A stretch of DNA of 64,000 nucleotides, taken from Rhytidiadelphus loreus. Taxonomy: Eukaryota > Streptophyta > Bryopsida > Hypnales > Hylocomiaceae. Positions 23,004 through 34,696 of this stretch are shown here, one piece after another (the stretch's first letter is position 1; each line of letters starts with the position of its first letter). The notes beneath the pieces were generated by a model. The model had not been told where the DNA came from, did no database searches, and saw only the letters and a list, made by a program, of their open reading frames with translations. Location: NCBI GenBank assembly GCA_947034895.1, contig OX344764.1, positions 15,252,001-15,316,000 of the forward strand, written 5' to 3'. A program made the translations under genes and the position numbers.

Positions 23004-24633
23004 ATGGATGAATTAGATGTTGGAGCAGCACTTGCAATGGTGGGGGTTGCAAATGCATCAGTTGGGACAATGGTACAACTAGCTAGCCAAGGGATGTTTG
23101 AGAGGAGTCAAAGAACAATCCCAAGAGTACCAAGTGTGAGGCATTTGAAGCGGAAAAAAATAGGAGAAGAATTGTCAATTTTGCATTCAATTATGGAATG
23201 CAATGCATTATTTCAACAAGTTTTTGTTGAAAAACATGGCAAAAAAAAATTATTTAAAAAAAAATATGGTCTACACTACATCAAGCCATGTTCAATTCAT
23301 TGGTGGGATCAATACTCAACTCTGGTGATGTGTGATGATCCAGAGCGATTTCGTCAATTTTTCTGTTTATCAGTGCCAACTTTTCATTATCTCTGCAGCT
23401 TGGTTCATGAAGAATTGCATCATAATCCACCGTTGGGTTTGATCAATATCACTGGAAGATTGATGGATGTTCCTAAACAAGTTGCTATTGCATTACAAGG
23501 CCTTATTCATTATAATTGGACAATCGATAGAATTTGAGACTTTTGCCCTAAAACAATTTTATGGAGTTATCCTCGAGTCGAGGATAAGTTGAGACTGCAA
23601 CCTTTTGGCAGTGAAAGGTTTTTATACATAGTAATATTTTAAAGTCTCAAATTTCCAAATAGTCTCAGAATTGAATAGTTATGACTATTTATCTTCAACT
23701 CGAGGATAAAATTGAGACTACCATTTGTCCAAATATAACGAATAAGGCCTTTTACGAAGACTAGGGACTGGAGATACTCATGTTTCAATTAGTGAACTTT
23801 TTGGCATAGCCAATTCAACAAGTGTGGTAGTTTGTCAACGGTTCATTGCTACTCTAATAAAGGTAGCATTGCCTTTGCATGTAAATTGGCCAACAGGAAA
23901 AAGATTATCTGAGGTGAAACTTGGTTTTAAAAACCTACATGGCATTTCACAATGTTGTGGTGCTATCGATTGCTCTCATGTCCGATTAGACTTACCAGCA
24001 AATACCAAATCCAATGATTGGGTTGATCATGATCATAACTACTCTACAGTAATGCAAGCAATTGTAGACCATGAGGCCCGATTTACAGATGTTTTTATTG
24101 GGGTTCCTGGATCTATACGCGATTCTCGAATTCTATTGATATCAAATCACTTTAAAGAAGTGATTGCAGGAACTCGATTGAATGGGTCAACAATCAAGAT
24201 TCAAGGAGTTGATGTCTGTGAACTCATTGTAGGTGATGCAGGGTATGTTGAAGATAAAAACTTGTTGGTGCCTTGGCCTGGAATCCAACTTCCAGAATTA
24301 TATGAGGAATACAACTTCAAACATTCCTCTACATGTATGGTAGTGGAACGTGCTTTGGGGATCCTTAAAGGAATGCGGAGGATTCTAAGAAATCCTATTA
24401 CTAATCCTCATCTCAAAAGGATTCGAAGCTTGATAGTAGCATGTTGTTTACTCCATAATATCATCATTGATAGGAATGATATTATTGATGATTCATTTGT
24501 TTTATGGGGACATCATGATTTTGGGTATGCACAACAAATAGTGCAAAGTCCACTCCAAAATGATGGTGAACAAGTGCAAATGGCAATTGCAAGGCATGTG
24601 TACCTTTTAGGAGCAATGCGCTTGAATGAATAA
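23004..24633 (+). pseudogene. PIF/Harbinger DDE transposase gene split by a MITE
   Basis: DDE_Tnp_4-type transposase. The N-terminal part is 23004-23495 (164 codons) and the C-terminal part 23755-24633. Visible landmarks are the first Asp in GAIDCSH (about 23961), a second in GSIRDSR (about 24112) and the Glu in VVERALGILKGMRR (about 24341). A 255-256 bp MITE with matching ends interrupts the gene; the TTA beside it is duplicated (23493-23495 and 23752-23754). Ignoring the insert and one TTA, the frame is open for 456 residues, a normal length for the family. The MITE is thus the only evident lesion, so inactivation was probably recent. The intron-less start MDELD was chosen as the first ATG of the frame. 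Confidence 0.88.
23496..23751. mobile_element. Tourist-like MITE inserted in the Harbinger transposase
   Basis: The ends pair as AAGGCCTTATTC and GAATAAGGCCTT, followed by further matching (TTATAATTGGACAA against TTTGTCCAAATATAA). The flanking duplication is TTA, or TTAC if the first C belongs to the target. A 3 bp TTA duplication is the signature of PIF/Harbinger-derived Tourist MITEs, so this may be a non-autonomous relative landing in the transposase gene of its own superfamily. It contains a near-palindrome ATCCTCGAGTCGAGGAT at about 23568. Confidence 0.8.
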
Positions 24634-24757
24634 AATGTTGTGACTTGTTTTACAATGTGCACCATTATTTAATTTTTGGGATCCTTTAAGGGATATCATG
24701 AAGGATTTTGTGACTTAGTTTATATCGTGTACTGTAGTCACTTGATTTTTTTTGCTT

Positions 24758-27045
24758 CTTGACAATTCGTCTTTTATACACTAGTAGAAAATCTGAAATT
24801 TCTGTCATTTTGGACGCGTTGTTTTGGACAAAATCTAACAAAAAATTGTCCAAAACAACAAATTTCTGTTAAATTTGGTCCAAAACAACGCGTCCAAAAT
24901 GACAGAAATTTCAGATTTTCTACTAGTGATAGTGTAAATAGGACAAATTGTCAAGTTGATTTCATATTGTTAGGATAATATAGACGATTTGTCGTAGCTG
25001 ATCATGTTTGGAACAATGTAGTTGAAATTGTCTGTAGTATTGCAGATTTGAACAATTGTCTTCTACAGTGCATATAGTCAAGACAATTCGTCATTTTCTG
25101 CCCCACTCTTTATGTTTTTAAGTCTTGAACAAGTTGTCGTGCATTTGAATATTTTGTAATCAAATTGTGATTTTTGACTATTTGTTGTTGTGATTGTTGT
25201 GTTATAATTTTAAGAGATCCAGTGATTGGATTCTCTTGGGCTTGGGAGTTTGCCAAATTGTGGACGTGATACCAGTGATTGGGTCACATTTCTTGACAAA
25301 TTGTCAAGTTGTTATTGCAATCCAGTGATTGGACATAATTGTGTGTGGAAATTTGTTTGGAAATATTTGGGCGATAAATTATATTTATATATGTGCGTAT
25401 AATTGAAACACTTTGTGTGACAAATTGTCTTAGAATCGTTGAGTTGTTTGATATGTTGTAGAATTGTTTGAATGGCAATTCGCTGTGACTGTGAGTGCAT
25501 GTGATTATAGAGACAATTTGTTAACATTACTGTTTAGACAAATTGTTGTTGTTCCTAGAATAGTTAAAGACAAATTGTCGGAATATGCTATGTATGAGTG
25601 TCACGGACAATTTGTTGAGTTAACTGGTTACCATTGGAGTAGACAAATTGACCAAACAGTTACTAGAACAAGTAGAGACAATTTGTTATATCAGATACTG
25701 AGATGAGAAACAGACGAATTGACGAGGAGTGAAGGGCAAATCGTTATTGGTGATCACGGTTGCAGCCAAGAAATTGGACTTAAAATCAAGAAAGACAAGT
25801 TGTTGTGGAGATAATGCCGCTCAATTGACAATTTGTCAATTATCCAACGTTACAGATAAGTACATAAATTCTTTAATTTATAATTGTGACAAGTTGTCTT
25901 ATGTGTGATTGAATTGAACTCCTTTTGCTACCTAAATGAATTTGTTCATAGGAGTGATCGAAAAGTTGAATATGTAAATTGATTTTGACAAATTGTTATA
26001 TTGATTAATGAAAGAATCGATGAGGAAGTTAGAATAGGAACTTCCAAAGATTAAAATAGATTAAAGACAAATTGTCTAAGAATTTTAGAGATGTAATATC
26101 AATAATTGAGACACATTGAATAATCCAATTATTATTTGAATAGGTTTCTTCAAAAAGGAAAGCTGGATTTTGAATCCAAGTAAGACAAATTGTCGTGAAT
26201 TATTATTGATTAATTTTATATTGCCTTAAAATCATTTGTATAATTTTAAATATAGTTGATTGGAATGGATTATATGTTAGAAACGACAATTTGTCAAAGA
26301 TTATGTATTGATTTAAATTAATTCCAATTATGAAAGGAAAACTATTAATTTAGGGATTACCAAAAAACAAATTGTCTTGACTCTTGGTATTCAAACCACA
26401 CCTGGTTGACCTTTAAATTGACAATTTGTCTCTGATCCCAAAAGAGTACCAAGCATAAGGACAATTTGCCTTTGTGGTTTCTTTCTATTATCGACCAATT
26501 GACTGATTAAATCCGTTACCGCAAGACAATTTGTCGTGATCCGTAACTATACTGAGTGACTAGTAAGGGACAATTTGTCAAAGAGTTCGAGGATGTAAGA
26601 GACAATTTGTCCTAGTTATTTGTGGCAAGTAGACTGAAGTGAGTATTGAGTAAAATAAATAAATGAATGTATAGTTTTGGAATGCAATTAGGCTTAAATT
26701 ATTAAGTGAGGAAATTTGAATAGATATTGAATCTTTTTGTAATGATGTGTTAGATAGAATTGCCTTGCTGTTGTTGTTATTGTTGTAAATGTAATGCATC
26801 ACACACTCATGCCCTTTGCATTTAGTTAGAGACAATTTGTTGTAGGACTGAGACGAATTTCCTACTCATGGTAATTTAGTAATTAGGCTAAATAATTAGT
26901 GACTGCCCGACAATTTGTCTCTCACGATAAAAATTCACTTTAATTAATGAACATATATCTAAATATATATCTCTATATATTATTTGCACTTAGTGTCTAA
27001 ATCATGCATGACAATTTGTGGTCTATCTTGACAATTTGTTGAAAA
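24758..27045. repeat. Array of about 30 scattered GACAAWTTGTC palindromic motifs
   Basis: The 11 bp motif GACAAATTGTC or its complement GACAATTTGTC recurs, exact or with one or two changes, at about 24761, 24942, 24983, 25082, 25295, 25419, 25512, 25537, 25569, 25606, 25642, 25677, 25713, 25794, 25827, 25888, 25987, 26066, 26184, 26285, 26367, 26420, 26460, 26525, 26569, 26601, 26831, 26909, 27010 and 27030. Spacing is irregular (about 20-200 bp) and the sequence between is not repeated. The AAA form dominates before 26200 and the TTT form after 26285. No gene lies in the interval. Such arrays resemble subterminal transposase-binding arrays, but the owner is unknown. Confidence 0.88.
24779..24928. 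mobile_element. 150 bp CACTA-type hairpin MITE, variant family
   Basis: Begins CACTAGTAGAAAATCTG and ends with the exact complement, flanked by ATA duplications (24776-24778 and 24929-24931). It has the same 150 bp length and the same TTTGGACN-GTTG-TTTGGACA architecture as the 13897 family, but a different stem sequence. It inserted within the start of the GACAAWTTGTC array, splitting the first motif copy from the rest. Confidence 0.93.
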
Positions 27046-28085
27046 TACCCCTAGAATACTAGTCCAGGACTGGGACTGCACTCATGTGTCCAATAGCATT
27101 ATTAATGGACTGATAACCAAATTTATTCTAGGAATAAGAGTGAATTATATATATCTTCCCTTTGTTTGTGTAATGGTGTAATATTTGTTTGTAAATCCCA
27201 CATCATTCTAAAAAACAAGTGACCTCAACCACAATACATTAGACTATTTGATCATTCCCTAGAATTAGAACCCCTATACTATAGTCTTGGGTTTTTGGGT
27301 TGAAGCAAAAATGTAGCTTACATGTAACATTATTTGCTTTGAAAGATGTAGAGGATTTTTAAGTATCCTATTACATGAATCCTATTATAGTACAGTATTA
27401 TTATGTACTATATTGCAATTAAATAGTATAAAAGAATATCAAATTTGTAAATACGTAGATTACATGAGTTTGACAATAACTTATGGAAATCCTTGTAAAT
27501 TGTATATAAATTTTAGCATTATATTTAAACTTGTAAGTCATAACATCTTATATAAATTTCACACTAGGTTTTTACCATCCAATTTTTGTGTGGATGATTC
27601 CTTAAATGTGTATGGGGCTATTGGATGTGGAAAGGCCCTCATTGAGGAACTACACAATTTTTTTTAAAAAGATGCATGGGTCATGAATCACAAAAGATGT
27701 CTTTTTTTTATCATTGCATTTTAAGAACTTCTACCATTCTTTCCTTTTGATTTGAATTTTAATCATGGAAGAAGTTTTTAATAATTCAAATTGAACTAAT
27801 GAATTGAAACTTACATAGTCAAATTTCTACTCCAATTTGAGAAGATGAAAAATTTCTAGAATTGAATAGTGGACCTCAAACCATGGTCTACAAATTTTCT
27901 AATTAAGAATGACACATAAATCTAGTTTGGCACCAAGCTGTTCAAGAATATTTTCTATGCCTACGGTGAAATTTTCAGATGCATTAAGCTTACTTGTATT
28001 TGATATGAATTTTTTTTCACTATTTTTCCAGAAATCCCCTATAATTAGAAGCATGCACAAACAAATCTAAAAATTTCAGCACTTC
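27046..28085. other. AT-rich intergenic DNA, nothing recognised
   Basis: No convincing open frame, element boundary or repeat; AT-rich throughout. Confidence 0.5.
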
Positions 28086-28300
28086 TACGGGAGATGTGAT
28101 TCAGGTCACGGGGAAGTAGTAGGAAGTTGGGTTACCTGGGTAGGCTGCATAGGCGGCGATCTGATTAGCATCGCACAGGCCAATCCTCTTCAATTCGCCC
28201 GGCCAGGAGGGGATTCCGAAGCAACCGGCTTCAGTGACCATAGGGCCATGACGGCCAGTCTCCAAGCACATGGGCTGCCACCTGAAGATCACACGAAAAA
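28086..28300. repeat. Dispersed repeat C, copy 2
   Basis: Matches 20010-20130 (see there). The minus-strand frame 28101-28292 is open for 63 codons and ends in a stop just after the repeat. A possible splice-donor-like CAG/GTAACC lies within it. It could be a captured exon fragment of an unidentified gene. Confidence 0.6.
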
Positions 28301-28453
28301 AGGACCCACCGGATTTGGTCTCGCCAGAACTAAGTTACAGTAATGCCCTTGCTTGGACATGACCTAGCTACTGCCGGAGGATAACCTCGGTAGGACCGTG
28401 AACACATGGGCTATTCTTTGCTACTGGAATCCTTGACGTTTCATACTGTACTA

Positions 28454-28670
28454 CACTAATGATGATAAATAGTGTTACTTACACTAATTGATTTAAAAGA
28501 ACTATAAGTTTTTAATGTTGATGAATATTTTTATCAACTATAGGTGTAAAGTTCTCCCACTTAAAATGATATTAGGATCTATACACTCAGTAAAAATATT
28601 CATCAAAAGTAAAAACTTATAGCATTTCTAAAATAGTTAGTATGACTAACACTATTTATCATCATTAGTG
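28454..28670. mobile_element. 217 bp mariner/Stowaway-type MITE, copy 1
   Basis: Terminal inverted repeats CACTAATGATGATAAATAGT. Directly flanking TA dinucleotides on both sides (28452-28453 and 28671-28672) fit the TA duplication of Tc1/mariner-derived MITEs. A second 217 bp copy in reverse orientation lies at 50554-50770, also TA-flanked, and a solo end at about 44683-44711. It starts with CACTA but lacks a 3 bp duplication, so it is not placed with the CACTA elements. Confidence 0.85.
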
Positions 28671-28719
28671 TACTGTCACGGTAAGCTTACTTACTCTGCT
28701 CTTACATTACAACAATCAT

Positions 28720-28947
28720 TTAACCCCTTAATGCCTCCATCCTTTTTCTAATTTTGACACATTTTTGCTTATATCTTTCTACAGAAATAGCATTTACCAG
28801 AATTTCATGAAAATGATCATTAAGGAAGGTTTTCTTTTCAAGATTCAAGTGTTACATTGGATGAATGAAAAGTTAGTAGGACAAAACAACGCCTCGAAGC
28901 CCTCTGTTCATTGTCCACTTTCTGGACGTCGACGTAGTTAGGGGTTA
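28720..28947 (+). mobile_element. TTAA-flanked MITE, alpha subfamily (about 228 bp)
   Basis: TTAA-CCCCTTAATGCC at the left and GGGG-TTAA at the right. The interior (TTTTGCTTATATCTTT, ATTTCATGAAA, CAAGATTCAAGTGTTACATTGGATGAATGA) is shared with 41341-41570, about 58450-58661 and 58970-59192. TTAA duplication with CCC/GGG termini is the arrangement of piggyBac-type elements. Confidence 0.75.
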
Positions 28948-29099
28948 ATTAAGCCTATCCAACTCATCAATAATGGGTACTTCAAAGAACGTGTCAGTTA
29001 GTCCTAGTCCTAGATAGGGGAACTTGATTGCTTTAAAAGCAGACTACCTTAGTACAAATGGGGTTTAAGAAAGTAAAAGTAAATAATTGATACCCAAAT

Positions 29100-29271
29100 C
29101 ACTAGTAGAAACTTGTGTTGCAGTCAACAGAATCCAGATGACATTTGTGTTGACTGCAACACAGTTTTTAGAAATTCGCGTTCACTGAAACGCAAATTTA
29201 TGAAAACTGTGTTGCAGTCAACACAAATGTCATCTGGATTCTGTTGACTGCAACACAAGTTTCTTCTAGTG
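29100..29271. mobile_element. 172 bp CACTA-type hairpin MITE, third family
   Basis: Starts CACTAGTAGAAACTTGTG and ends CACAAGTTTCTTCTAGTG. AAT duplications flank it (29097-29099 and 29272-29274). Long arms carry GTTGCAGTCAACA words that differ from the GTTGATTTGGAC families. The TIR is nearly perfect; one arm has TTCTTC against TTTC. Confidence 0.92.
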
Positions 29272-29510
29272 AATTAATGCAATTTTTGAACATGCCCATT
29301 TGCTTGAAAAGTGGATGCACCTCTTAAGAGATCATCCAATTTGAAAGGCAAGTTGGCATTTGAGCTTGAAAACAATTTCGTTTTTCATGTTAGTATGTGG
29401 CGTGAAACAACTTGTCTCAATTGATTGGTGGCACTTTTACCCAACAAAGGTGCAAGAGTGGTGGTTCATCTTCTTTTCAAATTGAGCCACTAATCCCGGT
29501 GGTAATACTC

Positions 29511-30324
29511 TTAACCCCTAAGTGCCTAAGCCTTTCCAAGTGTGTTTTTCCCATGAAAAATGAACATGGGCTTATAGTTATCTCTATTGAAACAAAATGA
29601 TTTTTTTTCAAAATCTAACTGTACGTATGGATGTTTAAAGAGCTTGCTTATTAGTATGCACACCAATTTTGAGTGCAAAATTGCATAAGAGTTGTGAGAT
29701 TATAACAAGAGAAATGTACGTTTTTTTATTTTTAATATGTCCCTCTCCACAATGTTTCAAAAATTTGCACATAAAAGCTTTTGGGGATTGGAGGTGACAT
29801 GAACAACTACAAATTGTGTTAGCACACTAAAATACCCTTTCAAAAAGCTTAATATCACTTGAAAAGATATTAAACTCATTACACAATCCACCTTGCAATT
29901 GTTGAGATGCAATTTTCTTTTATAAGTATAAATCACAAATAACTCCAAATCAACACTTTTTTTGTTTAAATTTTCAATGGTGAAAATCATGAAAACACTT
30001 TACTCTTTCCATTGGGACCATTTTCAAAGCAAACAGATAAAATACAAGTTTTTAGATCTCAAATCAAGTGAAATTGCTCAAAGTTGGAAAATGAAGTAAA
30101 ATTAGCAAGCTTTACTCTTCCACTAATGGACATATATGGCTTTGGAGACCTCTCAACAATCAAATATGTACCATTTTCAGTGAAAAATGAAAGTTTTCGA
30201 TAGTTAACCCTAAAAATTGCCCGAATTTTTTTTTTACCGGTCAAACAAATTTGACTGCCCGCTGCAAAATGAGCCTGAAATTGCAGATCGACCATATTTG
30301 GTCACCCAAGCATTTAGGGGTTAA
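29511..30324. mobile_element. 814 bp TTAA-flanked element
   Basis: The left end TTAACCCCTAAGTGCC and the right end GCATTTAGGGGTTAA are inverted repeats. The interior is AT-rich and non-coding (no open frame of interest). It belongs with the other TTAA-CCC elements by its termini only. Confidence 0.65.
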
Positions 30325-31066
30325 TAGGAGAGTTTGCATAGTGCAAGGTTTTTTCTTTCTAATTGGATGAAATGTTGGACAACTTTTCATTCAATTAGTA
30401 AGAGAAAAACCATGTTACACTATGGAAACTCTTGTACTAATTGCATTTATTCAAATACCATTTGTATTATTACAAACTCTTTGTTCTAAACCACCAAGTC
30501 TTTATCACTGTAAGGACATTGCAACCAAAAAGTGGCCAATGGATATTTTCCAGATCATTATAGAAATGAGAAATGCACCACCTGGTAGTGTGAAGTCTAA
30601 AAGAATAGCCCATGTAGGCCCATGAACAACTAGTAGCATGGTCTCATGAACAATGAATCCTCCAACACTCAAAATCTACAGATATCTCATAATTAATACA
30701 ACCAACACTCAACCAACAGCTAACCAACACTCACATTAACATCATATAGGTGTTTTCCTTTTATTGGTTGTATTGCTTTTGATATTTGCTGACAAATATT
30801 GAGCTGTCAACTCAATGCAGTGAAGTGGAGATCGCTTGAACATTAGTCACTCAAGCCGCAAACTAATTTAATGTATAATGAGGAAAGAAACCTTCATATC
30901 AAATGTCGCTGATCTAGAATAACTCGCCGAGCATGAAAGCGCCGTGTTGTGGATTAAACCGACTCAACAACTAAAGCTTCTGAAACGAGAACTTAAAAAG
31001 ATTCCTGAAACGGCACGATCAGACTTTCTCTTGGGTTGCTGAGATTGCTGGCCAGATAATTAAGGT
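30325..31066. other. Downstream flank of the SCO1 gene
   Basis: Contains the presumed 3-prime untranslated end of the minus-strand SCO1 gene near 31066 and an AACCAACACTC word repeat at about 30702-30735. No other gene. Confidence 0.5.
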
Positions 31067-34000
31067 CTATTTTTTCTTCAAGATACTTTGAATCTCTGCA
31101 ATAATTCCCTCGGAAAGAGATTCTGCATCGTAGTTCTTCCCGAAAAACTTAACGAAGTTCATATCAGGGTCCATCAGATATCTGCAACCGCAGTAACAAA
31201 TATCACCGGTTACCATACCGTAACAATGCTCAACCCACGTCTACACAATGCGGCGCACCAAAAATGTTCTACATTTTCACATTACGATTGTTTAACAGAA
31301 ATGACTTGACGAAACAGAAAACCATTCCATTAAGAGAAGTTTGTCGACCAGGTTCATAAAACTGAGCAAATTGATGGAACTGCGGGACAAGTGGTATGAG
31401 AAATTGTACGTGATAATGGAGTGGTCAACAAGGTAGTCGGTGCCTTCATCCTCAGTTTTCATGTAATAAACTCTATACTCTCGAGCAACTTGGCGAATGT
31501 CTTCCACAGTCCCAGTCAAACCAACAAACCTGGGGTGATATTCTGCAGATTGAAAAAAAATTATGACAAAAAAAGCAACTTTACTGCACGATGGGTAGAA
31601 AGATTCTAGCTCACAAGTAACAGGTTCCGTGACGATTTCACCTCATGAACACCAAGCAATTGTGCAGGCAAAACGCAGGAATTGCCATTGAGCATGGGTT
31701 TTTCCCATTCTTGGAAATTTTTATCTTAAATTTGGTTTCAAAAGTGCGGAATTACTGCAGGAGAGGGAAATTTCTAGTTAACAAGCACAGAACACGGGCA
31801 AGATTAAACCGGGGTACTAATACGGCATCTTGCACAACTGTGTATGTGAGTGACCGAAATTTAAAACGAAAGGAAACTTCTTCCCAAGTACATTATCAGG
31901 CAAACAATAAAAGGTCCATAAATAAGAGTTTCCAATACAACCAGGACGAGGCCTACCTTTCAAGTACTCTCGAACTTGCTCAACAGTGTCGCGCTCTGGA
32001 TCAATGGAAATAAAGACAGGAAGGACTTGCAATCCTACTTTCGTCTCTGCATTTCAAAAAGATGATGACTGAGAAAAAGAATCTGAAAAGAAGTCCTCTG
32101 TCATTTTTAATACTAGCTCTTGTAGTCCATTACAACGGCAACTAAGTAATCAACCATCTAAGTCAAGTTGCAAAAAAAGAAACTCAAACAAACAAACAAA
32201 CAAACAAACAAACAAAGCTCACAGATTGATGGATGAGTACAAAGGAAAGAACGCAATGCACTACGAAAAGACTAACCAATTTTATCGACAGCTTCTGCCA
32301 CTTTCGTGAGTTCATCGGGGCATACATCTGGGCAATATGTGAACCCAAAGTATATAAGCGACCAATTGCCAAGGAAGTCACGATCTGTCACAACTTTCCC
32401 ATCCTGATTGAGCAACTTGAAAGGACCCCCAATAGCTGCCTTCCCAACTCCAGGGCCCGTCTTGGCAACTGCCCCCTTCTCAGAGCGTAGCACTGCAGTC
32501 AATGATATACGCGTATGTGTTCAGCAGCAAGATATGAAGCCAAAGACCTGGATACAGTTCCAAAACCTTCCAGAGACCCTCATGGCAACCATTGAAATTC
32601 AGGGACGAAGAAGCAGCTAATTGCAAGAGTCTGTACCATAAATACAAATGTATAAGTTCAAATGTCTTGTTCTATATGAATCTTAGTACAATCCTCAATA
32701 TAATCCACACTTGGTGGAAATTTCAAAAACACAATCTTAGAATGCAGCTATTCATAAAATCACATGTCGAAATTCTACTAATGCTTTTTACACGTTTCAC
32801 TCACTGAAATAATGCTACTAATGCTTTATACACGTTTCATTTCCATTAGATACCAGAATTTTATTCATTTTTGAACCATTGCTTAATCTCTCACCTTGGG
32901 GGGGAGACAATCAAGATATTCAAGGAAAAGAGCCAACCAACCTTCTAGCTGCCGTTTCTTTTCTTGCTCCCACAACAAAATCAAGCCGATTCCAGTCACC
33001 ACCAAAAGTGCGAGGCTAGCCCAAGATACTGGCTGCAGCAGAAGCACAAACACTCACCTCAGCAACAATCTTCGGTCATTCTAAAATTCATTATTCCAGC
33101 ATCCAAGGACATTATCAGTGATAAGTTTTCGAAACCAAAAAACGGAAAGCATCTAAATAAAGCATGACGTCTCAATCAATGTAACGCGCGGAGGCAAGTG
33201 TCGTTGGTTAGAACAGACTTTAAAAAGTAAGATTACTACGCAATTTGGAGCACAAAACCACATCGCCATTAGAAAGAAGGGAGAGGACTTACACCACCCC
33301 GAACGGACTTTGGATTCTCCCCCGCGTTTTTTGAATTTTCACCAGCAACCTCTGATACGGCTTCACCGCTCTTACCTGAGTTAGCAATCTCGCTTGACCG
33401 TGATGAATAAAAAGGTCTATTGAAGACACGAACACCCTAAAACAATCAACGAGGCAACGCAACATTATCTATCCGAAAATTCAAAACAAACTTGGTTCCT
33501 ACATAAAATCATGCACTCTGTCACTACCAAGCAGTCCATTCCCATGCACGAGATATCAAAGCATTCTCTAACCACTCCCAGTAATAATGCAGGTCATGCC
33601 CCAAAGGAGAAGACCCAAAAGGCAGCCATCACTTGCAGAAAATATAATTTCACATCCAAGCATTTATCAAACTAAGGAAGATGCCCCAATTCCAGTATAC
33701 ACATTAAACCACACATCTATAACTCAAAGTCATTCAAGTAGCAACCATAAAACCAATGAAAACTAATTTTTCATTTGTGAACGTGAATTGGCTTTACCTT
33801 CTCACGCAAGGCTTTAAGGAGTAGGCAAAAGAGAATAAGATTAATCTAGTGCACGGTTTGGGGGAAGACACCACATTAATTAGTTATTTCTCATCAAGTG
33901 CACATAGAGCAGATCCTTATTTGCACAGTTTAAGGGAACTTCAACTTACATTTTGCTAAAGAACGACAAAATTGAATATTACATTTCCAGTAGTAAAATT

Positions 34001-34696
34001 CTCAAATCCTAAAACCCTAAACCCTAAAATTTGTCATTTCCGGTTACTGAGTCGCTTAACTCCACAAAGTCGTGAAAAGCATATCTGTCCCACTTCATAA
34101 TTCATAGTTTCCAAAATGACGATTCCTAGTAAACTCACTTAACGTTTTGCTAAAGAATGACAGAAATCGCTAGTGCAGTTCCGGTAGTAAACCCTAAAAC
34201 TTGTTAATCCTAGAAGGAAGTGTTTCCCATTACTGAATTGCTTAATTCTACAAACACGTTGAAAAACTACCTGTGCCACTGCTCAATTTCATAATTTCCG
34301 AAATGACATACACAAGTAAAATAGTCAAAACGTTCGAATCGATCCTGCAATTGCCCTCTACTGTGCCAGTCAGCAAAGCATAGACATTCAAAGAGAATGT
34401 ACTACGGCTCCCAACCACAATACGAGACAGGGAAGCACACATACCTGCGGGAAAGGCTGGGATCCGATCCAATTTCCCGAATCCCTAATTTGCACACACC
34501 CATACTGAACCGAAATCCTTTCCCCAAGAAAAGATCGAAAAGAAAAGTTCGAGCGTGACGGCACGAATGGCACATGACGAAGCAACTCCTCCTCAGAGAG
34601 AACGCGGCGCGTGCATCGAAGCTCGCTGAGAGCACGTCCCAATGTGCACAGGCTCCTGATCCTCCCTCGAATTCCTGACATTCCTCTTCCTACCAA
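31067..34696 (-). CDS. SCO1 (HCC1): Mitochondrial copper chaperone SCO1/HCC1, 7 exons, 346 aa
   Basis: Delivers copper to the CuA centre of cytochrome c oxidase in the mitochondrial intermembrane space. Exons on the minus strand: 34445-34696, 33293-33436, 32942-33032, 32277-32492, 31957-32046, 31410-31542, 31067-31181. All junctions are GT-AG and the phases are consistent. Residues 1-84 are Arg/Ser-rich and free of a strong acidic cluster at the start, fitting a mitochondrial presequence. One membrane helix lies at about 134-153 ([18 protein letters not shown]). The thioredoxin-like domain follows, with the copper ligands C216 and C220 (YCPDVCPDE) and H305 (YLVDHS). It ends with a Lys-rich tail after [18 protein letters not shown]. 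The start is the first ATG before the presequence. Intron 4 has a CAAA microsatellite and intron 1 a telo-box. The gene appears intact. Confidence 0.95.
32183..32216. repeat. (CAAA)n microsatellite in a SCO1 intron
   Basis: About eight to nine uninterrupted CAAA units in intron 4 of the SCO1 gene. Confidence 0.9.
34011..34028. promoter_or_regulatory. Telo-box-like AAACCCTAAACCCTAAA in SCO1 intron 1
   Basis: Two to three telomere-type AAACCCTA words in a row. In plants such words act as telo-boxes near promoters and 5-prime introns of housekeeping genes. Function here is inferred from position only. Similar words occur at about 53757 in the phosphorylase gene. Confidence 0.4.

Noticed and set aside
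24758..27045. CRISPR-like array
   Set aside because: The motif is only 11 bp and palindromic, spacing is irregular, there are no cas genes, and the genome is eukaryotic.
28104..28230. 5S rRNA or snRNA fragment
   Set aside because: The GGGTTACCTGGGTAGG phrase looked RNA-like, but no 5S, tRNA or U-RNA landmarks align.
28454..28670. CACTA-superfamily MITE
   Set aside because: Starts with CACTA but both copies are flanked by TA, not by a 3 bp duplication, so mariner/Stowaway type fits better.
32233..32620. Plus-strand open frames across SCO1 exon 4
   Set aside because: Antisense to the well-supported copper-binding exon.
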